Shown here: positions 23,048 to 34,002 of the stretch, piece after piece | How positions within the stretch are numbered: position 1 is the stretch's first letter | How the letters are laid out: every line of letters starts with the position of its first letter | Source of the DNA: Thinopyrum elongatum | Taxonomy: Eukaryota; Streptophyta; Magnoliopsida; Poales; Poaceae | NCBI GenBank assembly: GCA_011799875.1 | Contig: CM022302.1 | Span: forward strand, 306,043,048-306,107,047 | Direction: 5' to 3' | Length of the DNA stretch: 64,000 bases | Translations under genes and position numbers: made by a program | The notes under the pieces: generated by a model | Told to the model about the DNA's origin: nothing | The model's database searches: none | What the model saw: the letters and a program-made list of their open reading frames with translations, nothing else

Positions 23048-23520
23048 TGAGGGAGTCCTAGATTAGGGGGTCCTCGGGTGTCCGGTCTATTCGATATGGG
23101 CCGGACTGATGGGCCGTGAAGATGAAGCAGAAGACTATCCCCCGCGTCTAGGTAGGACTCCTATATGCGTGGACGGCAAGTTTGGTGTCCGGATGTATTA
23201 TTTCCTTCTTCTGTAAACCGACTCTGTACAACCCTAGGCCCCTCCGGTGTGTATATAAACCGGAGGGTTTAGTCCGTAGAGGCAATCAGAATAATCATAG
23301 GCTAGACAGCTAGGGTTTAGCCATTATGATCTCAAGGTAGATCAACTCTTGTAACCCCTATACTCATCGAATACAATCAAGCAGGATGTAGGGTTTTACC
23401 TCCTTTAAGAGGGCCCAAAACTGGGTAAACATCGTGTCCCCCTTATCCATTGTTACCATCGATCCTTAGACACACAGCTTGGGACCCCCTACCCGAGATC
23501 TGGCAGTTTTGACACCGACA
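23048..23520 (+). repeat. 3' LTR of the gypsy-type element
   Basis: 473 bp, TG...CA, about 96% identical to the 5' LTR by hand count, with the TATA element conserved at 23252-23259. It is followed by the CCGGG duplication at 23521-23525. Confidence 0.92.
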
Positions 23521-24081
23521 CCGGGCGAATGTGGCGGTGTGGAGAGAGGAGGAAAACCACGAGACGGACAACGGTGGTGTGGGCACAAATTCTTGGTGTT
23601 CGGTTCAGGGTATAAAACTTTCGTGGTAATGGTAGAACTCAAACTGCTGGAGTTTTTTGAATTCAGGGGATGTCAGCCAAGCATCCACCGTGCAGGGTAT
23701 GGATAGCATGTAGCATGTCGAGATGTAGAGGCGTTGAATGGAGCCCTGGTGGGAGGAGATGATGGCTCTGAGGAGTTCAAAATCATGAACGACAGATAGC
23801 TGACGACAGTCAAGATTGACGGGCGTGGCGTGCCATAGAGGGTGCCAGTGAGTTGAGAGGACTTGGGTGCGGCAGCAATACTTCGTGGGGAGAAGCGAGA
23901 TGATCTCCCCAAGGATGGTGTCCGGGAGATCGCTGATGCAGTCCACCCGAGATTCTACGGGTTCCTCAGATCCTGTGGGGGGCCTGCCGCTTCTCCCCGC
24001 GCTGCCGGGTGCGTAGTCTACAATCGGCGTCGCCGTTGGCGGGAGTCTCATCTTCTTGGCGCTGGGGCCAGCCGACTCCAT
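23521..24081 (-). pseudogene. F-box gene fragment: N-terminal F-box part
   Basis: ATG at 24081 (MESAGPSAKKMRLPPTATPI). The F-box core lies at about residues 49-80: DCISDLPDTILGEIISLLPT then CCRTQVLSTHWHPLWHATP, which fits the leucine/proline and arginine/tryptophan spacing of the family. LRR-like sequence follows (FELLRAIISSHQGSIQRLYI, EFKKLQQFEFYHYHESFIP). A TGA at 23605 is in frame; after it the frame continues to 23521 as LSVSWFSSSLHTATFAR, where the gypsy element cuts the gene. An F-box protein would normally act as substrate receptor of an SCF ubiquitin ligase. With one internal stop, a 16.6-kb insertion and further stops downstream, this copy cannot. Confidence 0.85.
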
Positions 24082-24650
24082 TTTCCTTGCGGGCGTCGCG
24101 CCGAGCTCATGGGTTTGAGTAGAGTAGCCAGAGATGAGCCTAGTGGCAGTGCGAGTGGGGAAGAAGGAGGGCTGGGGTTTTCTGTAGGAGTGGAAGAAGA
24201 GGAGCAGGCGTTTTCTGTATGTGTGAGGAAGAAGGTGAGCGGGGGTTTTCTGTACATGTGAGGAAGATGGGGAGCAGGGGGAATTGGGGGGGGACGAAAG
24301 CGGGAGAGTCCAGCGAGTTGCAGTATAAGTGGAAGCGAGGTGGAAGGAGGGTTTTTCTGGGATCGCCCCCTCTTGAAGAAATATGGGCTTTTACTCGCAA
24401 AAAACAAAAACAAATGGGCTTTAAGATGGATAGGCTTTTGTATCGACCCAGTCGGCTGCCTGTGTTTCGTACTGGAGGGCTTTAACACTAGAGGCAGCCC
24501 ATTAGAGACACTCTCTAGCTCTCCAGCTTATTGCCCATTCGAAAGAAAAAAAGAGACGCCTCCAGCTTAATTATGGCTCCTCATCGGTAACATTTTTCAA
24601 CTTGAAAAAAAGTTATAGCTCCTTTTCGGGTCGGCTTGGCATCCACCAAA
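24082..24650. promoter_or_regulatory. Upstream region of the F-box pseudogene
   Basis: Lies directly before the minus-strand start at 24081. Purine-rich on the plus strand with GGGGGTTTTCTGTA-like repeats (about 24175-24260). I see no clear TATA box. Calling it a promoter rests on position only. Confidence 0.3.
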
Positions 24651-24659
24651 TGAGAGGAT

Positions 24660-26979
24660 GGTGTACTGCCTGCAGACACTCACACTGGTCGTAGCGTGGC
24701 AAAATGAGGGGTTAAATAACATGCCCACAATATACATAGATTGTAAAGGTTGACACGCTAACATTCACACTAAACTAAGCTTCACAAGATACGGTATGCA
24801 TACTAGCTAACATTCACAAGCACTTAAGTTCAACATGTTTATGCATCTAAATGATTCACAAGACTATAACCAAGACAATGCTGTGAGAAGGTGTAGAAAT
24901 AAAGAAAAAATGATAGATGCTTCTCTAAGCAAAGGGCCTCCCTACACACGCATTAATTTCCTAGGCATGCTTCTTTCTGCATGTTAGCAACTCCACAGCT
25001 AGCATGATGGCTCATCTTGCAATTTACGCTGACACATTGCAGCAAACAGAGGAGGTAATAGAGATCACTCAACATCAGACCATTTTGTGCAGTTCCACTA
25101 AAATCATCTTCATTGTCCTGAATGTGAAAAGATAGGAAAGCGTTGTACTTAAACGGCGTCGCAAAACAGTAGCAGATATCAATAGCTCGGCATGACAAAA
25201 CACGATCATCTGGATGAAGGATATACTGACCTGCGTGTGGAACATTATGCATAATTTTATAGGTGGTTAGTTGATTTCCACCTTGGGATCTCCTATGATG
25301 GCACGGAGGAAATTCTATGCAATCGATGAGCGCAATTCCTTCCATGTAGCTGTAGAAAATTTGTCCGACTAACCCCAATATCTTTTTTGTGCAGTTCCAC
25401 TAGAATAAAGCACCGCTGTTTGCAAGAACCCTACTCGCCGGCCAGGCCATCAATGACTCGGTCTCTTTTATCTTGCATTGACGAAGCTGCTGCAGTGCTT
25501 GTTTTCTCCTCCACACATGACAGGATCATTCCACACTTCAAACAGCAAGTCAACGTACGAATAAGCTTATTTCATCTTGCGTTGGTCATTCTACCAAGTT
25601 AAGAATGTAGGAATACCTGGAGCACCGTGTGGTCAGCTGACAGCAGGTTCCACTAAAATTGAGGTTTGTGCTTCCGTTTGCACAAATAGACACCATATGG
25701 AGATAGACAACCCTGTTTGCACAAATATGTAACAGGGTTATTTAAGCAGTGTCTTTTTTTGCAGCGGCATATGATTAACAACAGCATCTCATATGTTATC
25801 AATGGTATTACAGTGACACTATGAAAAAGTGCCATTAACTAAGAAGTGCCATCACATCAAATCAACACTGGCACTAGATTAACGGGGGCTTCCATTAACA
25901 TGCATAACAATTGCATTATGACTATGTGATGATAGATTGGGAGTAGCACTTGATCAGTACGTACGTGCACGGTTAACAGGAACGATCGTTCTAACAAAGG
26001 GTGATATAGAAAGGAGAAACACATCGTCGTGTCAACCATTGTGCAATTAAATTTTGTGCAGTTCAACGGAGATGCAGCTATGTTACCGGTGTCAGAGTTT
26101 AGTGTAACGGCCCAAAACACTCTTTATGAGAAATAAAGCAAGACAGAAGCATTTCATAAAACAGTGGTGGCATTGATTCATTTTATCAATGGCAATAGAT
26201 TGACAGCAGGATTACTTAACAGTGACATCACATTAATAGTGGCATTGTTTCATTTTACCTGTGATGTTAGATTAATAGCAGCAGTAAGGGCATAGGGACA
26301 GGGGAGGCACAAGCACGTTTTACATCCACGAGGCATAAAGTGGTGAGGCAGAGGTGTTGCCGAGTGCGGCAAACATGCAACGCATGTCTGAATTTCTGCA
26401 TTTTTTGTTCTCGTCAGTGACCTTTTCTATGTGACCACAAGAAATCTAGACGTGCTCATTATTGGTTGCATTGTCGACCCAATACCCCCCACTTTCTTTC
26501 CTTTTTCGACCAAGAGACCGGTCAGGCCAGCATCTTTATTTCCCTTTCCAACCAAGAGATCAGTTCATTAGCCAGTATCTACAGTACCTTTTTTCCTCTA
26601 ATAGTAAAAATTTAGGTGGTGTTCGAGTGTTCGACAAGCCGACGGAGCTAGCTACATGGAGAGCTTTGTAATACTAGAAGAATATCTACATGCAGGATGC
26701 AGCGATGTGGTGAGAAATCCTAACTTGATGAAAAAAAGGGATGCAGCGATGTGGGGAGCTAGGCCATTAGAACAAGGCCAGTTCTAAAAAAAAGTTATAC
26801 CTCCGGTCGGCGGGATGTGGCGAGGCAGGCGGTGGGATCTGCCAACTCGACAGCGGGGAGCAAGGGTGAGGAGGACCTCCCACGCCGGCGCCAGGTCAAA
26901 CAAGACGGCGTGCGTTAGCTTCCTCCCTCGCCACCGGCAACCACCAGCGGAAGGTATCCGGCCGGATCTTTGTCAACCG

Positions 26980-27010
<31 letters not shown>

Positions 27011-27200
27011 CAAAGAGAGTGGACACCACGGTCTTGTTTAGATCTGGAGAGGGTAAGAGAGTGAGAAGAAGAGAACAACCCTAGCAAGCAAGTCCCGAAG
27101 TGGACTAGTGGACTAGTAATTGGTTTTCCCTCCGTAGCGATCATTTTAAATTGAATACGCGCGCAGCCATATTTTTTCATTTAATGTACTAGTAAAAAGA
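24660..27200. repeat. Segmental duplication block, copy 1
   Basis: Shares ordered similarity with 34900-36410: GTGAGAAGGTGTA.AAATAA (24882 and 35269), TTTTGTG.AGTTCCACTA (25084 and 35423), and a GC-rich part with GGCCGGAT, GAGAGAGAG and CGATCATTTTA (26960-27150, compared with 36250-36390). The word GTGCAGTTCCAC recurs near 25088 and 25390, with weaker versions near 25645 and 26056. A 141-codon minus-strand frame (24953-25378) has no domain that I recognise. Part of it, LQCVSVNCKMSHHASCGVAN, recurs at 30220-30300. It looks like a diverged, duplicated non-coding or ancient coding segment. Confidence 0.5.
26983..27012. repeat. (GA)n microsatellite
   Basis: About 30 bp of nearly pure AG dinucleotide within the GC-rich part of duplication block 1. 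Confidence 0.8.
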
Positions 27201-27489
27201 AACTCAATCAATAACCGCGCTACTGCGTTCAGGTCGCACTTGGTATGGCTGACATTTGGTCCCAGACCCCACATTAAGTGGACGACTAGATGTCTCATTT
27301 GTCACGTTACCTGCCATTTTGTGTGCAAATGCGCTCCATCGTGAGTGTACCTGGGCATGTGCGTGAGGGGAGAGTGAAGTCCGACTTATAAACCTTGAGG
27401 TTGTAGAGCTAGTCGGAAACAAACCCTCACCTTTAAATCCTTGAAGTTTGTACCCTGTCCTCTGTAATCCCAGTCATTTTTAACCTTAA

Positions 27490-27617
27490 GGGAATGTGCG
27501 GTTCAAGGGGTTTGAACGGGGATTAACAGGGATTGTGGGGGATTAAATCATGTACAAGCCAAATTCCCCTCCATTCCTCTCCAAACCGCTTGGGAGGAGG
27601 CTGAACCAAACAAGGCC
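27490..27617. mobile_element. Tourist-like (PIF/Harbinger) MITE, degenerate
   Basis: Flanked by TAA at 27487-27489 and 27618-27620. The left end GGGAATGTGCGGTTCAAG and the minus-strand right end GGCCTTGTTTGGTTCAG form an imperfect inverted repeat. It is 128 bp long and lacks coding potential. Confidence 0.65.
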
Positions 27618-27622
27618 TAAGA

Positions 27623-27768
27623 CTAACCACAGTGGGAGTAACTTAATTCCATACGGTATCATAATATGATACTCAAACCTCTCTTTCTTCATTTAATTCT
27701 ATGCCACCTCATCAAATTTGCCTAGTTGGCAAGCATGATACTACTTATGATACTCCCATTACAACCAG
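27623..27768. mobile_element. Short MITE-like foldback
   Basis: The left end CTAACCACAGTGGGAGTAAC and the minus-strand right end CTGGTTGTAATGGGAGTATC match at about 12 of 20 positions. Internal words ATGATACT and TATCATAATATGATA add to the palindromic character. No clear duplication flanks it. Confidence 0.45.
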
Positions 27769-27789
27769 CATGGTAGAATTAATATACCT

Positions 27790-28500
27790 AATCTAAATGG
27801 TCGCCGCCCGATCTCTTTGTCCTCCTCCAGCATCCGGCTCAAGAAGAATCGTGCAAGACACCGGTTGTTTTCGCCAGTGTCACCTCGGCGGTGGCCTTCA
27901 TGGGATACAATCGGTGGCGGCCTCCCGTGTTCTACTTATCCTCGATGATGGCGGTGGGCAGGGACATGTTGGCCGTCACCACGTCGACATCCGCGTAGCC
28001 GCGTCACCTCATCGACATCCGCGGCGGCTTCTTTCTCTGCCTGCATGGCGCGGCTACGAGCGCGTCGACAGCGGATGGCACAGTCGCAGGCACTGGAGGC
28101 GGCGGCATCGAGGGCAGCGATGATGCCCGTGCCGCCGTGCTCCCTGACAAGCCGGCGTGGAGCAAGTCGGCACTCTTCCTCGAGCTGTATTGGAGCGGCC
28201 AGCTGTGGAACCACGCGATGGCTTAGTGCGGCAAGTGCCTCCGACGAGCTAGGCGAGGTAGGTGGAGCAGCAAGCTGCCTCGCTCATAACTGCCGGTATC
28301 GGCGGGCCACCCAGATGGCTTTTATGCTGGAGAACTGCTCTTCCTGCTCGTCGGATGCCGCCGAAGGAGTGGAGAAAATGGTGGAAGGAGGAGCTTGGCC
28401 GGCATCCTGCTCGTGAACGGATGTGTGTGGCCGGAGTGGGTTTCTCGCATTCCACACGGGTTTAAATGTAGGTTTTTGAGTGCGGCGAGGAGGCGGGTAT
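27790..28500 (-). other. GC-rich block, possible gene fragment
   Basis: GC-rich compared with its AT-rich surroundings, with open frames on both strands. The minus strand reads APRRLVREHGGTGIIAALDA and CDCAIRCRRARSRAMQAEKE, which looks coding-like but matches nothing that I recognise. The overlapping plus-strand frame is of similar length, so base composition alone may explain both. No start, splice or domain evidence decides it. Confidence 0.25.
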
Positions 28501-28642
28501 AGCTGGGAGTGCAGTGGGCGGCGCCGTCGGCCGGTGCGCCACTTCAAATGGCGGACGTAGTGAGGGGTCACGTCCGCCCTGACCCCCTTGACCATGGACC
28601 TTGACCGTGTACGTCCGGCTTTGAGGACAACATTATCCTTAA

Positions 28643-28945
28643 GGCCTTGTTTGGTACTAGTGTATTTTAGCGAATTGGTGGGGATTATCCTAGTCAAACC
28701 CCTAAATCCCCACATATTCCAGAACACCATTTGGTTCTAGTGTATTTGACATGTTTCATCCCCACATTTCCCCACAAATCCCCAAACTCTAGTGCATTTT
28801 TCTCAATACCCAATACACTACTCCTACCTAGTGTATTGGGGTAAATGGGGATTTGAAGGGATTGGGTGAAGGTTGGGGTTTCACCCAATCCCTATGGGGA
28901 TTATCCCCACCAATCCCCTCAAAAACCCTAGTACCAAACAAGGCC
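28643..28945. mobile_element. Tourist-type (PIF/Harbinger) MITE
   Basis: 303 bp with near-perfect termini: GGCCTTGTTTGGTACTAG at the left, mirrored by CTAGTACCAAACAAGGCC at the right, and direct TAA at 28640-28642 and 28946-28948. Internal palindromic phrases around CCCCACAAATCCCC and GGATTATCCCCACCAATCCCC are typical. The clean ends suggest a fairly recent insertion. Confidence 0.9.
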
Positions 28946-28948
28946 TAA

Positions 28949-29428
28949 TGGACCTTGACGGTGTACGTCACCTTGTGTCCAGATCTGAGATGCCACGTGT
29001 ACCAGATGAATGACTCCAAGTTCGACCACCGTGATGCTAGGTGCGAGCCGAGGAACACTGTTGGAGAGACCCCCCCTCATAATTTTCCTACATCGGTCGT
29101 TTGATTCATCGGATACAATGCAATAGGATTTTTTTCCCTATGAAATCATGTGTTAATTGGCAATCTAGCATCCACTCCAACTTTTTTTCACTTCCTTTTT
29201 TTTCCTGTGTCAAACACTCTGTTTTTTTTAGGGAAACACTGTGTTAATGCTATGGGATTCAAGTGGACATGCCACTCCAATCCTTTATTTTTCCTATTCC
29301 CATGTTTTAAGTTCCTACGAAGAGAGTACTTGCTCTAAATGATGTGCCGCTGCAAGAGCCGCCTATATTAATTAACCATGCTCCAAAAAGGTGGACCAGC
29401 TTTGGCTATAGTATACTGTACTAGGTTA
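28949..29428. other. Non-coding spacer
   Basis: Contains a possible decayed foldback around 29090-29325 (CGTTTGATTC and TCCTACGAA-like ends), too degraded to call. No gene. Confidence 0.3.
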
Positions 29429-30010
29429 GTAGGTGACCTTGCGCTTGGCTCTTCGCCTCTTCCGGAAGTCGAACAATAATGATGGTACTACATTAGTACT
29501 TCTGGCAATCTAACCCAAATGAACTGCTGCACGTCCACCGCTTGTAAGCAAAAGTTTCTCCTCGTGCTGCGAGCCACCGCGCACGCGTGGGCGAGGAAGA
29601 AGGCGTAGTAAGCAAGCTTCTCGTCGTTCTGTGAGTTGACGGGACACATCAAAGTTATTTAGTACTCTCTCCAAAAAGGGCCGACCATGTCCATGGCTAC
29701 CATCCCGTGCTCCGTCATTGAGTACGTGCACTATTCACATGCTATCGAGGAGAAAAAATATTGCGTAGTACGTGCCATCGAAGTGCACGACTCACCTACG
29801 CACTGCTTATCTCCATTTTCTTGCATGACACGTGCACCTTGATGCTAGATGTCCCACGTGTTGGCAAAAGGATGAACAAAGCTCACATAAAAAAAAGAGT
29901 GGAAGAACATAGATTCCCGACGACCGAGAAGGAGCAAGGAACCTCGTGGTGGAGCGTCTACACTCATAATATTTTATATTATTCAGCGATATAAAATCAA
30001 CCAAATCTCT
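29429..30010. repeat. Segmental duplication pair A, copy 1
   Basis: Runs in the same order and orientation as 32584-33430, about 3.15 kb downstream. It begins GTAGGTGACCTTGCGCTTGG (GTAGGTGACCATGCGCTTGG in copy 2) and includes AGAAGTCGAACAAT-like, TGATGGTACT and GATGTCCCACGTGTTGGC. Copy 2 carries an extra stretch in the middle (about 32940-33200). Confidence 0.75.
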
Positions 30011-30298
30011 CCACATTCCTATACCATTCTATGGTGTGAGAATAACTTTGAATGTTACCTCCGTGGGACACCTAGTTATAGTATATCCAGTAGCCCGTAT
30101 CGCTTCTCGCTCCTCGTCCTTATAGCCTGCCGACTGTACCTTATATACACTTGCTCTTTGAGCAAAGGCCTCCCTAAGCACGCATTAATTTCCTCGGCAT
30201 GCTTCTTTCTACTCAATGTTGCGTGCACTTTGAGCATGTTGGCAACTCCACTACTAGCTTGCTGGCTCATCTTGCAATTGACGCTGACACATTGCAGC
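30011..30298. other. Spacer with a short copy of the 25-kb block
   Basis: Minus-strand words VLQCVSVNCKMSQQASSGVA match the minus strand of 24960-25050, so this is a further piece of duplication block 1. Confidence 0.5.
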
Positions 30299-31950
30299 AC
30301 TCCTACAAGTCCCAAAGGTTAATTTGAGAACAAGTACCTTGAGGTTAATTTGACAGACATGCCTTATAGGTTGACAGAAGTCATATCACTTTTTTTGGAA
30401 AGATGTCGTGAAGTAACATAATAGACCTTCTTTCAAGCCAATTAACATGTGTTCAAAAAACAAAAATTATCAAAAAGTAACGCGATAGACCTTCAATAAA
30501 CATGTGTTCAAAAAACAAGTACTCCTGCAAGACCCAAAGGTTAATTTGAGAACAAGTACCTCGAGGTTAATTTGACAGACATGCCTTATAGGTTGACAAA
30601 AGTCATATCACTTTTTTTGGAAAGATGTCGTGAAGTAACATGATAGAGCTTCTTTCAAACCAATTAACATGTGTTCAAAAAACAAAAATTATCAAAAAGA
30701 AATGCGATAGACCTTCAATTAACATGTGTTCAAAAAACAAGTACTCCTGCAAGACCCAGAGGTTAATTTGAGAACAAGTACCACGAGGTTAATTTGACAG
30801 ACATGCCATATAGGTTGACAAAAGTCATATCACTTTTTTTTTGGAAAGATGTTGTGAGGTAACACGATAGACCTTCTTTCAAGCCAATTAACATGTGTTC
30901 AAAAAACAAAAAATATCAATAAGGAACGCGATAGACCTTCTATTAACATGTGTTCAAAAAACAAGTACTCCTGCAAGACCTAGAGGTTAATTTGAGAACA
31001 TGTACCTCATGGTTAATTTGACAGACATGCCTTATAGGTTGACAAAAGTAATATCACTTTTTTTGGAAAGATGTCGTGAAGTAAAACGATAGACCTTCTT
31101 TCAAGCTAATTAACATGTGTTCAAAAAACAAAAATTATCAAAAAGGAATGCGATAGAACTTCAATTAACATGTGTTCAAAAAACAAGTACTCCTCCAAGA
31201 CCCAGAGGTTAATTTGAGAACAAGTACCTCGAGGTTAATTTGACAGACATGCCTTATAGGTTGACAAAAGTCATATCACTCATATCACTTTTTTTTTGGA
31301 AAGATGTCGTGAAGTAACATGATAGACCTTCTTTCAAGCTAATTAACATGTGTTCAAAAAAAAAAATATCAAAAAGGAACGCGATAGAACTTCGATTAAC
31401 ATGTGTTCAAAAAACAAGTACTCCTGCAAGACCTAGAGGTTAATTCGAGAACAAGTACCTCAAGGTTAATTTGACAGACATGCCTTATAGGTTGACAAAA
31501 GTCATATCACTTTTTTTGGAAAGATGTCATGAAGTAACACGATAAACCTTCTTTCAAGCCAATTAACATGTGTTCAAAAAACAAAAATTATCAGAAAGTA
31601 ATGCGATAGACCTTCGATTAACATGTGTTCAAAAATTACAAAACAAAGACCTCACGATAGAACTTCGATTAATATGTGTTCAAAAATCAAGTACTCCTGC
31701 AAGACCCAGAGGTTAATTTGAGAACAAGTACCTCGAGGTTAATTTGATAGACATGCCTTATAGGTTGACAAAAGTCATATCACTTTTTTTGGAAAGATGT
31801 CGTAAAGTAACACGATAGACCTTCTTTCAAGCCAATTAACATGTGTTCAAAAAACAAAAATTATCAAAAAGTAACGCGATAGACCTTCGATTAACATGTG
31901 TTCAAAAAACAAAAAATGTCAAAAATTACAAAACAAAGACCTTGAGGTTC
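30299..31950. repeat. Tandem array, seven units of ~222 bp
   Basis: Units begin ACTCCTGCAAG (or close) at 30299, 30521, 30743, 30967, 31189, 31420 and 31693, spaced 222, 222, 224, 222, 231 and 273. Each unit holds GAGGTTAATTTGA twice, TATAGGTTGACAAAAGTCA, TTTTTTTGGAAAGATGT and two AATTAACATGTGTTCAAAAA boxes. Units are roughly 90-95% alike by eye. No reading frame crosses a unit. Units are far too long for a CRISPR array and there are no unique spacers. Confidence 0.92.
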
Positions 31951-31960
31951 AACTAATAGG

Positions 31961-32583
31961 ATGGATCACTGTATACATTTAAGCCAATTAAACGTTTATA
32001 GTAACCCATCGCATTAGTTTTAACATCGAGTCCACTTCACATTCGGTCACCCATCTGATGACTACTCCAGCCTCAGCACAGTTAACTTGGGAGTTCTATT
32101 GGGTGAGCAATCGGTAGGGCGCTGGTCCTTGCCGATATAGGAAGCCTCTTCGCATCCTTTATTGCGTACCCGGATGACCGCGTGTTGCCGCCCAATGGCC
32201 AATGCCTCGTCTAGCTTGTTCGCACATTTTCCCCTGTTTTTTGCTGCGTACCCACCTATAGAACTGCCTCACGCCTACCAATTCCTCTCCAAACACCTAG
32301 GGAGGCGATGGAACCGAACAAGTCTAACTTGTTTCTAGTGGGTACATTGACGTGGCATCGAAAGGGTGTGATAGCTGACTCTGGCAAAATAATTGACTAC
32401 CATGTTGGCATACATGAGCATGGGGCCCACTTGTCAGCGTGCTGGGTGGAGGAAGGTATGCAAGACAAAATGGAGTGCGGAAGGGTGCGAATCAATTGGC
32501 TCACGTGTGATGACCACTGGAGCAATCCACTCATATTGTACTACGTTAAAAAATTCGTGCAAACACGGCCGGTTATACTGTGA
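31961..32583. other. Spacer with a truncated MITE end
   Basis: The piece at 32278-32325 (CCAATTCCTCTCCAAACACC through GAACCGAACAAGTCTAAC) resembles the right half of the MITE at 27490-27617. A 91-codon frame at 32308-32583 has no recognisable domain. Confidence 0.4.
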
Positions 32584-33430
32584 GTAGGTGACCATGCGCT
32601 TGGCTCTTCACCTCTTCCAGAAGTCGAACAATGATGATGGTACTATAGTATAGATACTTCTGGCAATCTGACACCGAATGAACTGTTGCACGTCCACCGC
32701 CTGTATTAAGCGCACTATCGTAAAGCAAAAGCTTCTCCTCGTCCTGCAAGCCACCACACGCGCGTGAGCGAGGGAGAGGTCGTACTAGTAGTAAGCAAAG
32801 CTTCTCCTCGTTTGTGAGTTGATGGGACACATCAAAAGTAGTGTATTAGTCTCCAAAAAGGGCTGACCATGTACAAGGATACCATCCCGTGCTCCGTCAT
32901 CCAGTGCGTGCACGATTCATGTTCCATTGAGAAAATAATGTTGCGTACGTGCCATCGAATAGAATAACTTAATTTATAAAAAATGCACCACCGCATCATG
33001 ATCAAACTTTGATTCGTCCACGCGTGGTTCCCATGAACAACTACTACACTCGCCAAATTATCAGGTGAGCTGCCTCTTCGTACAGAAATGAGCTTACCGT
33101 GTACCCGTGCATGAGTATTAGGGAAAGAGGCAAAGAGTACCTGCATCGGTGCCTGCACCTCTTCTCTTCATGCTCGTATTCCTTTTTTTTCGGGTCTTCA
33201 TGCACGTACTCCACCTATGTTCGTGACCGTTGGTGAGTCTCTCCTACTATACTTAACTCCATTTTCTTGCATGACACATGGATCTGGATGCTGGATGTCC
33301 CACGTATCGGCAAAACTTAGAAGAACGCTTTCCGACAATCGAGAAGGAGCAAGAAACCTCACGGTGGAGCGTCTGGACTCTTTAATATTTTTATTCAGCG
33401 ATATAAAATCTACCCAATCTTCTCCATAGT
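32584..33430. repeat. Segmental duplication pair A, copy 2
   Basis: See copy 1 at 29429-30010. Its inner part (about 32990-33160, with CGTCCACGCGTGGT and TACAGAAATGAGCTTACCGT) is also repeated at 36460-36620, so three diverged copies of that inner part or its neighbours exist. Confidence 0.75.
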
Positions 33431-34002
33431 AGACCGGAAGAGTCCGAAACACGGCAGCTCAGTGTAGTTACATCATACATGGCCAACCCACGCTATCACC
33501 ATATTTCTTGGCCTCCGTGCGACACCTAGCTCTAGTATAATCCACCAGCCCATATCGCTTCTCGCTCCTCGTCTCTCTCAAAGTGCGGTGGGCTGGCGAT
33601 TTTGCCATCTATTGAGGTCGGTTAACTCATCACTCGCTCCCACATGTTAGCGACATGCCAAGAGCATTCTAAAAAATTATTGTACTCTATTGTTATGCCA
33701 AGAAGAGGAAGCGCTTCGACTGACGGACCAAACGAGACAGGCGTGCCGTGCCATGAGTGGGTCTAGTTTCTTGTTTTGAACTTGTTTGGTGTAGTAGTAA
33801 AACTTGGTTTTGCACCTTCATAGAATGATGAAAAACCCTGCTAAAAAGGCTCTTTGCTTTTTGCTAATCCCGTCAATCGTTGTTGTTTTGTGCATTAAAT
33901 TGTTAAGTGCCATAACTAAGGTATAATTAACCAATGCATGTAAAACATTCTTGTTTAGTACTGTAGTACTCCACACGCATGCATGTGTTGCGATTAGTAC
34001 TA
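33431..34002. other. Spacer, no gene recognised
   Basis: AT-rich, with a stretch about 33520-33570 similar to 30060-30115 (AGCCCGTATCGCTTCTCGCT type), so it is the downstream edge of duplication pair A. Confidence 0.4.

Larger units (their letters stand above)
6961..23520 (+). mobile_element. Ty3/gypsy-type LTR retrotransposon, non-autonomous, with antisense ORF
   Basis: Two 473-bp LTRs (6961-7433 and 23048-23520) begin TGAGGGAGTC and end GACACCGACA. They are flanked by CCGGG duplications. By hand count they differ at about 19 sites (about 4%), which at a commonly used grass LTR rate (1.3e-8 per site per year) suggests an insertion in the order of 1.6 million years ago. The plus strand carries gag and protease remnants but no reverse transcriptase, RNase H or integrase. 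The minus strand carries an intron-containing reading frame related to the putative gypsy-type Transposase_28 family. A second LTR element (13004-20226) is nested inside, so the element's own length is about 9.3 kb. Confidence 0.92.

Noticed and set aside
29090..29325. Possible foldback MITE
   Set aside because: The candidate ends match too poorly and no target duplication could be found.
30299..31950. Regular repeats resembling a CRISPR-like array
   Set aside because: Units are about 222 bp with no unique spacers, and the context is a plant transposon. It is an ordinary tandem repeat.
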